The notes: generated by a model from the letters alone, not told the origin. Numbered from the stretch's first letter, positions 19,768-29,567 are shown. The stretch: 54,565 nt of DNA from Neobacillus niacini NBRC 15566 (GCF_001591505.1 NZ_BCVA01000042.1:1-54565); one strand, 5' to 3'. Made by a program: numbers and translations.

Positions 19768-21501
19768 TTAATTTTCTTTCTTCGCACCTTTGCCTTTACT
19801 TTTCAACTCATGTTTTTTGATATGATACTGTAAACTTTGTCGGGTAATCCCTAGAATTTTAGCTGATTTTGATATATTCCAGTCGTTTTGGTCTAAAACT
19901 CTCAGTATATAATGCTCTTGGGAGTTACTAAAAATAGATTTAAATGGGTTTTTCTCCATTTCTTTTTGTTTCCTGTTATTTGATGAACCTTTTGATACCA
20001 GTTTATTTCGCATGTATGCAGGAAGATGCTCATTATTTAATTCGCTTTCCGATCCACTAGTTTGTATGATAATATTTTCAATTAAATGCTCCAATTCCCT
20101 AGTGTTTCCAGGCCAAGGGTATTGAAGGAGTGTAGATTGTAATGTTTTTGAAAGCAAAGGCACAGTTTTGTTGAATTTTTTTTGATATTTTTCAATAAAG
20201 TGATTGATAAAAAATATGATATCCTCAGTACGTTCTCTTAAAGGCGGAATTAAAAGACTCGTATGAGCGATTCGATAAAATAAATCAAGACGCATCTTTT
20301 TTTCTTCTATCAGTTTAATTGGGTCCTCATTTGATGCACTAATAACTGTACATTCTACTGGGGAAACGGCATTCGAACCGACCCTTCGAACCATACGTTC
20401 TTGCAAAACTCTCATTAGTTTCGATTGAAGTGTAAGCGGCATAGAGTTAATTTCGTCAAGAAAAAGTGTACCATTTTTTGCATATTCGAATAGCCCAATT
20501 TGATTTGCTGCTCCAGTAAAAGCCCCTTTTACAGTTCCAAACAGCGTACTTTCCAATAAGGTTTCAGGAATGGCTGCACAGTTAACTGCTACAAATGGAT
20601 TTTCTGCCCTTGGACTATGGTTGTGCATACTTTGTGCAAACAGTTCCTTCCCTGTTCCAGTTTCTCCCACAATTAACACATCGGTATTATGTAATGCAAT
20701 ATTTTGGGCTTCTAAAATGAGATTTTTTAAGGTGAAACTTTTGCCCTTAATATTTTCAAATGTAAAGGAGGTACCATTGTTAAATTGCCGGGAATCAGAT
20801 TCAGAGGATTGGATAGTTTGCCTTTTTTGCTCGATTGCTTGGTGTAAGCGATTTTTAAGCTGTGATTCATTTGTACTTATTGAAAAGACAGCGATTGTAT
20901 CTCCATCTCTTTGAATAGGGAAAGTACTATAATTCACATATCGGGGTACTCCGTTTACGGTTGAGTGAGCGCGGTATCGAGAAAATATGGGCTTTCCTGT
21001 ATTGAAGGTATGTTTATGCTCGGAATATTGTGGATTATAATTATAGGCAGACCAAAGGTGCTTGCCCATAATTTCCTGGCTGTCTAATCCCTCAAGCTTT
21101 TCCTGTGCATGATTATATAAGACAATCCTGCCCTCATGGTCGCTCATCATGATTCCTTCATCTAAAAATTCCATTATTTTCTCAAGGCAGTATAATCGTG
21201 CTGTTTGATTTTCTATTAAATTCGTAATGTCCTCGATACAAAGGATAATGTAATCACTTTCCGCAGAAAATTTTTTAACCTCAATAGTGAGCTTTTTTTG
21301 ATTCAAGGTTAGGGTAAACCTTTCATTCTCAACTAATTTTTCCCGCTTACAGGGCAAATGTTCTAAAATATGCTGCCTTTCAATTAGATCCAATTCAAGA
21401 TCTGGAGGGAGATCGTACCATAAAATTTGGAAGGTGTCATTTAGGACAATCACCCCGTCAACAAAACTTTTAATTATAGAACCTATCGATTGTGCAATCA
21501 T
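19768..21501 (-). CDS. Sigma-54-dependent activator (RocR-like), probable hut regulator
   Basis: The 577-residue regulator has two PAS-like sensory regions (about residues 5-85 and 105-225), a central AAA+ domain with Walker A GETGTGKELFA, the sigma-54 contact loop GAFTGA and Walker B GTLFLDEI, and a C-terminal Fis-type helix-turn-helix (NISKSAKILGITRQSLQYHI). The sequence ESTLFGTVKGAFTGA is reminiscent of RocR from Bacillus. It is divergent from hutU, whose upstream region contains a near-consensus -24/-12 promoter, so it most likely activates the hut operon in response to a histidine-pathway ligand. Confidence 0.9.
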   Translation of the reverse strand: MIAQSIGSIIKSFVDGVIVLNDTFQILWYDLPPDLELDLIERQHILEHLPCKREKLVENERFTLTLNQKKLTIEVKKFSAESDYIILCIEDITNLIENQTARLYCLEKIMEFLDEGIMMSDHEGRIVLYNHAQEKLEGLDSQEIMGKHLWSAYNYNPQYSEHKHTFNTGKPIFSRYRAHSTVNGVPRYVNYSTFPIQRDGDTIAVFSISTNESQLKNRLHQAIEQKRQTIQSSESDSRQFNNGTSFTFENIKGKSFTLKNLILEAQNIALHNTDVLIVGETGTGKELFAQSMHNHSPRAENPFVAVNCAAIPETLLESTLFGTVKGAFTGAANQIGLFEYAKNGTLFLDEINSMPLTLQSKLMRVLQERMVRRVGSNAVSPVECTVISASNEDPIKLIEEKKMRLDLFYRIAHTSLLIPPLRERTEDIIFFINHFIEKYQKKFNKTVPLLSKTLQSTLLQYPWPGNTRELEHLIENIIIQTSGSESELNNEHLPAYMRNKLVSKGSSNNRKQKEMEKNPFKSIFSNSQEHYILRVLDQNDWNISKSAKILGITRQSLQYHIKKHELKSKGKGAKKEN

Positions 21502-21657
21502 ATTCTTTGCCTCCTATAAAAAATGATATTCGTTTATCAGAATATAACATTTATTTAGAATTTTATTAATAGTCTGCATGCAAATAATATCTGCACTTAG
21601 AAAAAGCAACCGTTTTCCATGTTGAATTATACTTTTATGGTGCTTAATGTCAATTGC

Positions 21658-21678
21658 ACTGCAAAATCTATCTGCAGT
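21658..21678. promoter_or_regulatory. Candidate enhancer for the sigma-54 activator
   Basis: A perfect inverted repeat ACTGCA-N9-TGCAGT lies about 105 bases upstream of the -24 element, where bacterial enhancer-binding proteins usually bind. Linkage to this activator is inferred from position. Confidence 0.5.
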
Positions 21679-21780
21679 ACTTTTGAATATATTTCCATTT
21701 CTCTATTTGCTCTATCGAAAAATTAAGTTACCATACAGGCTTTTTGTAGAGGTTTTAAAAAATTCAGGGAATTTTAAAAG

Positions 21781-21798
21781 CTGGCACGCAACTTGCAA
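21781..21798 (+). promoter_or_regulatory. Sigma-54 (-24/-12) promoter of the hut operon
   Basis: CTGGCACGCAACTTGCAA has GG at -24 and GC at -12 with the correct spacing and fits the consensus TGGCACG-N4-TTGC. Transcription would start near 21808, leaving a short leader to the AGGAGG at 21837-21842. Confidence 0.85.
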
Positions 21799-21850
21799 TA
21801 TCTAAAGTGAGTAGAGTTAATTCTATATTATTTTTTAGGAGGAAATGTAT

Positions 21851-23572
21851 ATGTCAAAGCCAGAAATTTTATATTCCGTTAAAGCACAAAGAGGAAATGT
21901 ACTCCGTTGTAAAGGTTGGAGACAAGAGTCAATCCTTAGAATGCTTGAAAATAACATGGAAAATGCTGAGAAACCAGAAGAACTCGTTATTTACGGCGGG
22001 ATTGGAAAGGCTGCACGTAACTGGGAGTCCTACCATGCGATTGTAAAATCGTTAAAAGAGCTTGAAGATGATGAAACACTTGTAGTTCAATCAGGTATGC
22101 CTGTTGCCGTCTTCAAAACTTATAAATATGCACCAACCGTTGTTATGGCAACAACCAATATTATGAAAGCTGACTGGCCAACTTTCTATGATCTCCAAGA
22201 TAAGAACTTAACAATGTATGCTAACTATACAGCTGCTCCATGGGAGTACATCGGTACACAAGGCGTTATCCAAGGTACTTTTGAAACATTATCAGCTATT
22301 GCCCGTCTTCACTATAATGATTCCCTTGTTGGGAAGATCCTTTTAACTGCCGGTGCTGGGGGAATGGGAGGCAACCAAACAAGAGCAATGACCATGCATG
22401 GCGGGGTTGCGATTCTATGTGACTCTAACATTGACATTATTAATCGCAGAATTGAAAAAGGATTTATTGATTGTATCGCAGACACATTGGATGAGGCAAT
22501 TTCAATGGCAAAGCAATATGCGGCAGAAGGAAAGCCGCTTGGTGTCGCGGTGGTAGGAAACGCTGCAGATATATTCGAGGAAGTTCTTCAAACAGGCTGG
22601 TTACCAGACATCTCAACATCAATGACACCAGCACATGACCCAATCTCTTACTTACCATCCGGTTACACTGTTCAAGAAGCAGAAGAACTTCGCGACACAA
22701 ATCGTGATCTTTATTTAGAAAAAGCCCGCGAAACAATGGTCCGTGAGCTTAAGGCATTAATTAAATTATTGGATCTTGGCGTACACTCCTTCGAGTACGG
22801 CACGAGTATCCGTAAGGAATGTATCGATGCTGGGTTTGAAGCAAAAGAAGCAAAGCGTCTTCCAGGATTTGTTGCTGAATACATTCGTCCACTATTCTGC
22901 GAAGGACGCGGACCTTTCCGCTGGATCTGTTTATCAGGTGAAGCTGAAGATTTACGCAAAATTGATGAAATGATTCTTGAAGAATTTAGTGATGACCTGC
23001 TGGTAACCCGCTGGATTAAACTGGCAATGAAACATATCCCGATCGAAGCTTTACCTGCGCGTATTTGTTACATGGGCTTTGGGCAGCGGAAGAAATTCGC
23101 CTTAAAAGTAAATGACATGATTAAGAAAGGTGAACTTTCAGGACCAGTGGCATTCTCCCGTGACAATCTTGACTCTGGTTCCATCGTAAACCCAACATTC
23201 GAGTCTGAGAATATGAAAGATGGCGGTGACTTAATCTCTGACTGGCCGGTGTTGAATGGTCTATTAAATGCAGTTGGTATGTGTGATTTAATCGCATTAC
23301 AAGCTAATTACTCGATGGGTGAAGCGGTTCATACGGGTGTAACGATGATTGCTGATGGAACTGCAGAATCTGATATGAGACTTGAAGTAGCAATGACAGT
23401 TGACTCAGGTATTGGAGTTGTACGCCATGCCCAGGCTGGTTACGAAACTGCCCGTGATGTAGCCAACGGAAAAGGAAAACTGACTGATGAAAGCATTAAG
23501 ATTCCGCTATGGTGGTCACCGAAGGCAACATTTGGTCCAAAGGATCTTGAAAAGGAAAATGTAAAGGCTTAA
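21851..23572 (+). CDS. hutU: Urocanate hydratase
   Basis: This 573-residue cytoplasmic enzyme uses tightly bound NAD+ to convert urocanate to imidazolonepropionate, step two of histidine degradation. Recognisable segments are VVQSGMPVAVFKT, the NAD-binding TAGAGGMGGNQTRAMTMHGG, and the C-terminal GEAVHTGVTMIADGT and IGVVRHAQAGYE. The ATG at 21851 is chosen over 21845 because AGGAGG then sits 8 bases away. It is first in the operon and lies directly behind the sigma-54 promoter. Length and motifs are normal for the family. Confidence 0.97.
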   Translation: MSKPEILYSVKAQRGNVLRCKGWRQESILRMLENNMENAEKPEELVIYGGIGKAARNWESYHAIVKSLKELEDDETLVVQSGMPVAVFKTYKYAPTVVMATTNIMKADWPTFYDLQDKNLTMYANYTAAPWEYIGTQGVIQGTFETLSAIARLHYNDSLVGKILLTAGAGGMGGNQTRAMTMHGGVAILCDSNIDIINRRIEKGFIDCIADTLDEAISMAKQYAAEGKPLGVAVVGNAADIFEEVLQTGWLPDISTSMTPAHDPISYLPSGYTVQEAEELRDTNRDLYLEKARETMVRELKALIKLLDLGVHSFEYGTSIRKECIDAGFEAKEAKRLPGFVAEYIRPLFCEGRGPFRWICLSGEAEDLRKIDEMILEEFSDDLLVTRWIKLAMKHIPIEALPARICYMGFGQRKKFALKVNDMIKKGELSGPVAFSRDNLDSGSIVNPTFESENMKDGGDLISDWPVLNGLLNAVGMCDLIALQANYSMGEAVHTGVTMIADGTAESDMRLEVAMTVDSGIGVVRHAQAGYETARDVANGKGKLTDESIKIPLWWSPKATFGPKDLEKENVKA

Positions 23573-23959
23573 TTTTACTGATACTGTGAAATAAAGGCTG
23601 TCCCTAACGTAAAGGGGGATGAACCTGCCATTCAAAATCATCTTGATAAAATCGGTATGATCTTAGACTGGAATAGAACGTAAGGGACAGCCTTTCTTTT
23701 CATTAAAGAATCCCAAAAAACTCCGGTTAATTATTGAAAGAAGTGAACATATGAGTAAACTTCAAGAATCCGTTGAAACTTATCAGCCAGGGCTCAATCA
23801 AAATTCAGATTTTCTGGCGCCCATTCATTCCATTTCAAACATTATAAATTTGCTTTGCTGTTTTAATAAATTGCAAGTTTGTGATTTTGTATTAATGGGG
23901 GGAATATCACCTCTAGTACAACTAGACATGTTAAAAAAATTATGGAGGTATGGCTAAAA
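23573..23959. other. hutU-hutI intergenic interval
   Basis: The 387-base gap contains the long hairpin at 23593-23700. An open frame of 68 codons from 23751 has a poor ribosome site and no recognisable family, so I do not call it a gene. Just before hutI, GGAGG is present. The gap is long for genes otherwise read as one pathway unit. Confidence 0.5.
23593..23700. terminator. Long-range hairpin AAGGCTGTCCC..., terminator or repeat element
   Basis: Eighteen-base arms (left AAAGGCTGTCCCTAACGT, right its complement with one mismatch) enclose about 66 bases and are followed by a T-rich tail CTTTCTTTT. It could attenuate transcription between hutU and hutI. The loop length also fits a small non-coding repeat element. 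Confidence 0.5.
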
Positions 23960-25216
23960 ATGTCGAATACCAAAGTAAAGATAAAGGTAGATTTAGTAAT
24001 CGCACAGGCAGCAGAAGCTTTAACCTGTGTTGGAGAGAGCATGGAAGACATTGGTATCATCACAACTGCCTGGATTGCGATTAAAGATGACAAAATAGTC
24101 GGAGTTGGCTCCGAAGAAGAGATCAAAGCCCAATTTGAATTTGAGCCGGGCAGTTTAATTGATGCTGCAGGCAAAGTTGTTGTTCCAGGCTTTGTTGACT
24201 CCCATACCCATTTAGTGTTTTATGGCACAAGGGTGGAAGAATATGCGGCTAAGATGACAGGAAAGCCGGAGCAGCTTGAAAAGCTTTCGATGACAAAAGG
24301 GCCGAATCGAACGATTGAGCTTACACGGAATACCTCTGCGGATGAATTATTTGAACAATCAAAGAAACGCATGCTGACAATGCTCGAGCATGGAATTACA
24401 ACGGTGGAGAGTAAAAGCGGATACGGTCTAACGACAGAAAGTGAAATTAAAATTCTTGAAGTTAGCAGAAGACTCGGAGAAGAAACACCGCTTGATGTAA
24501 TTAATACATTTTTAGGAGCGCATGGAATTCCTGAAAACCTGTCGAGAGAGGAATACGTGGAAGTCATTATTAACGATATGATTCCAAAAGTTGCTGAACG
24601 AAAACTGGCTGAGTTTTGCGATGTATGGTGTGATGATGGTTATTTTACAGCGGAGGAATCGGAAAGGATTCTTAAGGCTGGATTAGAGTATGGAATGAAA
24701 TCAAAAATTCATGCAGATGCCTACTCTTATATAGGTGGCTCTGACCTTGCGGCTGAAATGAAAATGGTTTCCATTGATCATCTAAATTACACGCCAGTAG
24801 GAGTAATGAAAAAGCTTGCAGAGGCAAAAGTAACAGCTGTTTTAATGCCGGCCCTTGATTTTGCTGTAGGTCATAAGCGACCATTTGATGCTAGACAGAT
24901 GCTCGATTTGGGAATGGACATCGCGCTGGCTACAGACCTTTGCCCGGCATCCTATACGCAATCAATGCAGTTTGTCATCACTCTAGCTTGCCGTTTGTAT
25001 AAGTTTTCCGTGGAGGAAGCAATTAAAGCAGCCACAATTGCGGGTGCGAGGGCACTCAACCTCTATGACCGTGGAGTCATTCAGGAAGGAAAATTAGCAG
25101 ATTTACAGATTTGGGATGTTCCAACCTATAAGCATGTGGCATATGAACTCGGAACTAATATCGTAGAAACGGTTATAAAAAACGGTAAAGTGGTTGTTAA
25201 CCGCAAATCTAAATGA
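23960..25216 (+). CDS. hutI: Imidazolonepropionase
   Basis: The 418-residue amidohydrolase-fold enzyme opens imidazolonepropionate to N-formimino-glutamate, step three of histidine breakdown. It has the metal site DSHTHLVFYGTR, the family's KSGYGL segment and a late SIDHLNYTP and ALATDLCPAS. The ATG at 23960 is preceded by GGAGG; an upstream in-frame GTG-like extension lacks support. It is followed after 22 bases by the M20 peptidase gene. Confidence 0.96.
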   Translation: MSNTKVKIKVDLVIAQAAEALTCVGESMEDIGIITTAWIAIKDDKIVGVGSEEEIKAQFEFEPGSLIDAAGKVVVPGFVDSHTHLVFYGTRVEEYAAKMTGKPEQLEKLSMTKGPNRTIELTRNTSADELFEQSKKRMLTMLEHGITTVESKSGYGLTTESEIKILEVSRRLGEETPLDVINTFLGAHGIPENLSREEYVEVIINDMIPKVAERKLAEFCDVWCDDGYFTAEESERILKAGLEYGMKSKIHADAYSYIGGSDLAAEMKMVSIDHLNYTPVGVMKKLAEAKVTAVLMPALDFAVGHKRPFDARQMLDLGMDIALATDLCPASYTQSMQFVITLACRLYKFSVEEAIKAATIAGARALNLYDRGVIQEGKLADLQIWDVPTYKHVAYELGTNIVETVIKNGKVVVNRKSK

Positions 25217-25238
25217 AGAGAAGTATGGAGGGATTCAA

Positions 25239-26402
25239 ATGCAAACTAAACTTAAATCGAGAGCAGCTGAGCATGTAAATGGAGATCGTCTTTTAGATTT
25301 ATTTTTGGAATTAGCCAAATTAAACGCACCGAGCACAAAGGAGCAGCAGGTCGCTGATTACTTAATTAAGGCTTTACCAGAGCTTGGGTTTACTCTTGAG
25401 TTTGACGAAGCACATAAAAATTTTAATGGGGAAGTAGGCAATCTGTTTGCTTGGCATGAAGGATCTGATCCAACAATTCCGCCATTATTCTTCTCTACAC
25501 ACATGGATACCGTTTTACCAACAGAGGGTTTGAATCCGGTAATTAAAGATGGTGTCATCCATTCTGACGGGACAACGATTTTAGGGGCAGACGACAGAGC
25601 GGCATTAGCGGCCTATCTTGAGGCCGTTAGAGCCATCATTGAGGGTGGTATTCCGCATGGTCCAATTGAATTTATTTTAACCGTAAATGAACAGCCGGGA
25701 TTAGTTGGTGCCACCTATATGGATTACTCTAAAGCAAAAAGTAAAACAGGCTATATTTTTGATAGCAGCGGTGATGTCGGTCAAATCATTCTTAAAGGCC
25801 CTTATAGCAGTCGGATTTGGATTGAGGTTCAGGGTAATTCCTCCCATATTGCTCTCAATTCAGAAGAAGGTAATAGTGCTATTTTAATAGCGGCTGAAGG
25901 TCTCTCCAACATGAAACTTGGCGAAATTGAAGAAGGAACTCTGGCCAATATTGGGATTATTAACGGAGGTGAGCTTACCTCTATAATTCCGGGCAGTGTC
26001 ACATTGGCGGGAGAAGTTAGGAGCTTTTCAGAGGAAAAGCTTAATGCTCAGCTAAAGCATATGGAAGAAGTAATGCACCAAGCTGCATTGAAAAAGGGTG
26101 CGAAAGTCAATGTGAGAACTGAGAAAAAGTATTTGGGATTTGAAATTCCTAAAGATGATATTTTAGTAAAAACAGTTTGGAGAGCTGCTGAAAATATCGT
26201 TGTAAAACCCTATTTAACAGAAACATTGGGCGGAGCAGACACGAATGTATTAAATGAAAATGGATTAACTTGTTTGACACTGGGACTCGGGTTTCAGAAT
26301 ATCCATTCTTTCAGGGAATGTATCAGCATTGAAAACCTACATAACACTGGCAGACTGACGGCTGCACTCATTGAGCAATGGTATATAAATCATAGAGAAT
26401 AG
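25239..26402 (+). CDS. M20-family peptidase in the hut operon (PepT/YqjE-like)
   Basis: This 387-residue cytoplasmic metallopeptidase-like protein shows the family's HMDTV (His88, Asp90), GADDRAALAAYL, the catalytic segment NEQPGLVGA (Glu151, Gln152), the dimerisation-domain SSHIA and the terminal NIHSF histidine. The second residue of the usual Glu-Glu pair, a metal ligand, is Gln here, which could lower metal affinity or change the reaction. The start follows GGAGGG. Placed between hutI and the transporter, it may release histidine from peptides such as beta-alanyl-histidine, or act on formiminoglutamate in place of the absent hutG; both are conjecture. Confidence 0.8.
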   Translation: MQTKLKSRAAEHVNGDRLLDLFLELAKLNAPSTKEQQVADYLIKALPELGFTLEFDEAHKNFNGEVGNLFAWHEGSDPTIPPLFFSTHMDTVLPTEGLNPVIKDGVIHSDGTTILGADDRAALAAYLEAVRAIIEGGIPHGPIEFILTVNEQPGLVGATYMDYSKAKSKTGYIFDSSGDVGQIILKGPYSSRIWIEVQGNSSHIALNSEEGNSAILIAAEGLSNMKLGEIEEGTLANIGIINGGELTSIIPGSVTLAGEVRSFSEEKLNAQLKHMEEVMHQAALKKGAKVNVRTEKKYLGFEIPKDDILVKTVWRAAENIVVKPYLTETLGGADTNVLNENGLTCLTLGLGFQNIHSFRECISIENLHNTGRLTAALIEQWYINHRE

Positions 26403-26539
26403 ATGGGCAAAGACAACGGTGCATGTACAAAAAATACTTTTTAAGCCCTAGCGCTACTTAAAAATTTATATATGACGCCACTTTCTTTTCAGGAATGAAG
26501 CGAAAAAAAGAAACTAGTCAAATTATGAGGGGGTCCTAT

Positions 26540-27856
26540 ATGTTAGATAATCCTGTACTAATATCTGTACTTGTATTAACGGTCTTGAGTCTTTTAAGGG
26601 TGCACGTTATTTTTGCTTTGTTATTTGCTGCCATTGTCGCCGGACTTGCAGCAAAACTATCGCTAGCAGAAACGCTTTCCACATTAATAGGAGGTATGGG
26701 GGGACAAGCGGAAACGGCATTAAGTTATATTTTACTTGGTGTGTTTGCAGCGATGATCGCTTACTCTGGAATTACCAAGATATTGATAGATAAATTGCTT
26801 GCAAAGAAAAAGCAAAGCAAATATGTATTATTGCTTATGATTGCCGGACTGACATGCCTCTCTGGAACCCTGATTCCAGTCCATATTGCATTTATCCCAA
26901 TTTTAATCCCACCTCTTTTACTTTTCTTTAATTATTTAAAAATTGATAGAAGAGCTGTGGCTAGTGCCCTTACTTTTGGATTGAAAATGCCATATATCGT
27001 TATTCCTGTTGGTTACGGAATCATTTTCCATGGAATTCTTGCTGCAGAAATGAAAGCTAACGGAATGCCAATTGCTCAAACGCAAATCCCACTGGCTATG
27101 ATTCTTCCAGCAATTGGCATGTTTGTCGGTTTATTCATCGCCGTCTTTTTTTCTTACCGCAAATCAAGAACATATCAAACAGGTCAGGATCCAGCTTTTG
27201 CCGAGGTCAGTGCAACCAGTGAAACGGCTGCAAGAAAGTTTGAGATAAGGGACTTTATCACGATAGGAGCCGTTGTCATGGCTTTAGCTACGCAGCTAAT
27301 CGCCGGATCAATGGTATTGGGGGCTCTTGCAGGAATTCTAGTTATGTTTATCGGACGGATTGTTACTTTAAAGGATGGGGAACAAGTTGTCCAAGACGGT
27401 GTAAAACTGATGGGAGCTATTGCTTTTGTTATGTTAATTGCTTCGGGCTACGCAACCGTTCTTAAAGAAACTGGTGCAGTTAGTGAATTGGTAGGAGCAG
27501 TAAACTCTCTTATTGGGGATAGCAAGCTATTGGCGGCTATATTATTATTGCTTATCGGACTTTTAGTAACAATGGGAATTGGAACATCTTTCGGTACAGT
27601 TCCAATTTTGGCCACTGTGTTCGTACCGTTATGTATTATGATGGGCTTTAGTCCGTTGGCCACTGTGGCATTACTGGGAACAGCAGGTGCCCTTGGGGAT
27701 GCCGGTTCACCTGCATCTGATAGTACACTTGGGCCGACATCTGGATTAAACGCGGATGGGAAGCATGACCATATATGGGATACATGTGTTCCGACGTTTT
27801 TACACTATAACATCCCGTTATTTGTGTTTGGTATAGTAGCAGCATTAGTTTTATAA
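26540..27856 (+). CDS. YuiF-like Na+/H+ antiporter-family transporter, probable histidine uptake
   Basis: The 438-residue membrane protein has about eleven hydrophobic segments and matches the Na+/H+ antiporter (NhaC/YuiF) superfamily, with the motif GTAGALGDAGSPASDSTLGP near residue 395. The ATG at 26540 follows GAGGGGG. Its position between the M20 peptidase and hutH suggests uptake of histidine or urocanate, rather than sodium export; homologues called YuiF are often predicted amino-acid carriers. Confidence 0.8.
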   Translation: MLDNPVLISVLVLTVLSLLRVHVIFALLFAAIVAGLAAKLSLAETLSTLIGGMGGQAETALSYILLGVFAAMIAYSGITKILIDKLLAKKKQSKYVLLLMIAGLTCLSGTLIPVHIAFIPILIPPLLLFFNYLKIDRRAVASALTFGLKMPYIVIPVGYGIIFHGILAAEMKANGMPIAQTQIPLAMILPAIGMFVGLFIAVFFSYRKSRTYQTGQDPAFAEVSATSETAARKFEIRDFITIGAVVMALATQLIAGSMVLGALAGILVMFIGRIVTLKDGEQVVQDGVKLMGAIAFVMLIASGYATVLKETGAVSELVGAVNSLIGDSKLLAAILLLLIGLLVTMGIGTSFGTVPILATVFVPLCIMMGFSPLATVALLGTAGALGDAGSPASDSTLGPTSGLNADGKHDHIWDTCVPTFLHYNIPLFVFGIVAALVL

Positions 27857-27911
27857 TAGAGTCAAAATACAGAATATTTTTGCGAAAGCACTAAAGGGAG
27901 TTTGATAACGA

Positions 27912-29432
27912 ATGGGTCAAAGCAAATTAGTAGAACTGGAAGTAATAGAACTTGACGGAATGACTCTTGACCGGTACAAGATTGATAGTATTGTTAAGGG
28001 GGATGCAAGCGTTTCCATTCCTGAAGAAAACCGAAATCGAGTTCGAGCAAGTCGTCGTCGTATTGAAAAACAAATAAATGATGGAAAAGTGATTTATGGT
28101 GTCAATACCGGTTTTGGTAAATTAAGTGATATTGAGATTGAAAAAGAAGATATAGCAAAGCTGCAGCTGAACCTGCTGAGGGCGGATGCGGTTGGCGTTG
28201 GTGAGCCCCTGCCAACTCCGGTGGTAAGGGCAATGATGACACTAAGGGCTAACTCCTTAGTCAAAGGTTTCTCCGGAATTCGGGAAGAAACGCTAGATCT
28301 GTTAGTCGATATGATTAATGCTGGGGTTCACCCAATCGTACCTTGCAAAGGTTCAGTCGGTGCTAGCGGTGATTTAGCCCCACTTTCGCATATTGCAATT
28401 GTATTGATTGGAGAAGGGAAGGCTGAATATAAAGGAGAACTTCTTACTGGAGCGGAAGCACTTAAACGAGCGGGGCTTACAGCTGTATCGTTGGAGGCAA
28501 AAGAAGGGCTGGCTCTAATTAATGGAACACAAGCCATGACGGCAGTAGGAACCATTTCACTAAATGAAGCCGAGCGTGTAGGGTTAGCTGCAGATATGGC
28601 AGCCTGTTTAACAATGGAGGCTTTAAGAGGAATCATTTCTGCATTTGAAAGTGAACTGTTGGCAGTTCGCCCACATCCAGAGCTGGAATTGGTTGCATCC
28701 CGGATGCGAAAATGGCTTGAAGGCAGTAAAAGGATTACCCATCAGGGAGAAGTTCGTGTTCAAGATGCCTATTCGATTCGTTGTATCCCTCAGGTACATG
28801 GCGCTTCTTGGCAGACGATTCAATATGTGGAAGACCGCTTAAAAGTCGAAATCAATGCGGTTACGGATAATCCCATTATTTTAGAAAGTGGTGAAATCAT
28901 TTCGGGAGGTCACTTCCATGGGCAGCCAATTGCATTAGCAATGGACTTTTTAAAGGTGGCTTCAGCGGAGTGGGCAAATATTTCCGAACGTAGGATTGAG
29001 AGGCTTGTAAATCCACAGTTAAGCGGATTGTCTCCTTTCCTTGCTGTAGATCCGGGATTAGAATGTGGGTTAATGGTTGCGCAATATGCTGCCGCTTCCC
29101 TTGTTTCTGAGAACAAAGTCCTTGCTCACCCTGCCAGTGTTGATTCCATTCCTACTTCTGCAAATCAGGAAGATCATGTCAGCATGGGTACCATCGCCTC
29201 AAGACAAGCAAGGGAAATTATTCATAATTCGGCCAGAGTCATTGCCGTTGAAATGATATGTGCCTCTCAAGCTATTTATCTAGAAGGGGCTGAAAGAGAC
29301 CTAGCCCCTAAAACAAGAGAGTATCTGGAGGAAATCCGTGAAATTTGCCCTCCACTGGAAAGTGACCGCGCCATTTCAGAGCAAATTGAAAAATTGGCAC
29401 AATTTATTTTAAGGGAAAATATTTTGCGATAA
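27912..29432 (+). CDS. hutH: Histidine ammonia-lyase
   Basis: The 506-residue enzyme deaminates histidine to urocanate, the first step of the pathway. The self-made MIO electrophile comes from Ala151-Ser152-Gly153 in GSVGASGDLAPLSH. The flanking catalytic Tyr62 in IYGVNTGFG and a late EDHVSMG are also present. Length is normal for the family. It is last in this operon, unlike the hutP-H-U-I-G-M order in B. subtilis, and is followed by a terminator. Confidence 0.97.
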   Translation: MGQSKLVELEVIELDGMTLDRYKIDSIVKGDASVSIPEENRNRVRASRRRIEKQINDGKVIYGVNTGFGKLSDIEIEKEDIAKLQLNLLRADAVGVGEPLPTPVVRAMMTLRANSLVKGFSGIREETLDLLVDMINAGVHPIVPCKGSVGASGDLAPLSHIAIVLIGEGKAEYKGELLTGAEALKRAGLTAVSLEAKEGLALINGTQAMTAVGTISLNEAERVGLAADMAACLTMEALRGIISAFESELLAVRPHPELELVASRMRKWLEGSKRITHQGEVRVQDAYSIRCIPQVHGASWQTIQYVEDRLKVEINAVTDNPIILESGEIISGGHFHGQPIALAMDFLKVASAEWANISERRIERLVNPQLSGLSPFLAVDPGLECGLMVAQYAAASLVSENKVLAHPASVDSIPTSANQEDHVSMGTIASRQAREIIHNSARVIAVEMICASQAIYLEGAERDLAPKTREYLEEIREICPPLESDRAISEQIEKLAQFILRENILR

Positions 29433-29438
29433 AATTTG

Positions 29439-29478
29439 ATAAGTGCCCATAAAAAAATTATTGGCACTTATTATTTTG
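29439..29478 (+). terminator. Terminator of the hut operon
   Basis: ATAAGTGCC pairs with GGCACTTAT and is followed by TATTTTGTT. Confidence 0.75.
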
Positions 29479-29567
29479 TTATAATGCTCCGCAGGATTTC
29501 TGCCAATCATCAGGCAGTCGGGGCATTGCATTGTCGAAAACTGCGTCCATACAGTGTAAGTAAAATA

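Larger units (their letters stand above)
21502..21850. other. Divergent regulatory region between the activator and hutU
   Basis: The 349-base interval holds the sigma-54 promoter at 21781-21798 and the candidate enhancer at 21658-21678. A further CTGCA-rich stretch occurs at about 21572-21600 and may be another activator half-site. No small gene is evident. Confidence 0.6.

Noticed and set aside
23751..23957. A 68-codon open frame before hutI
   Set aside because: Weak ribosome site, no recognisable family, and it runs into the hutI start region; not supported as a gene.
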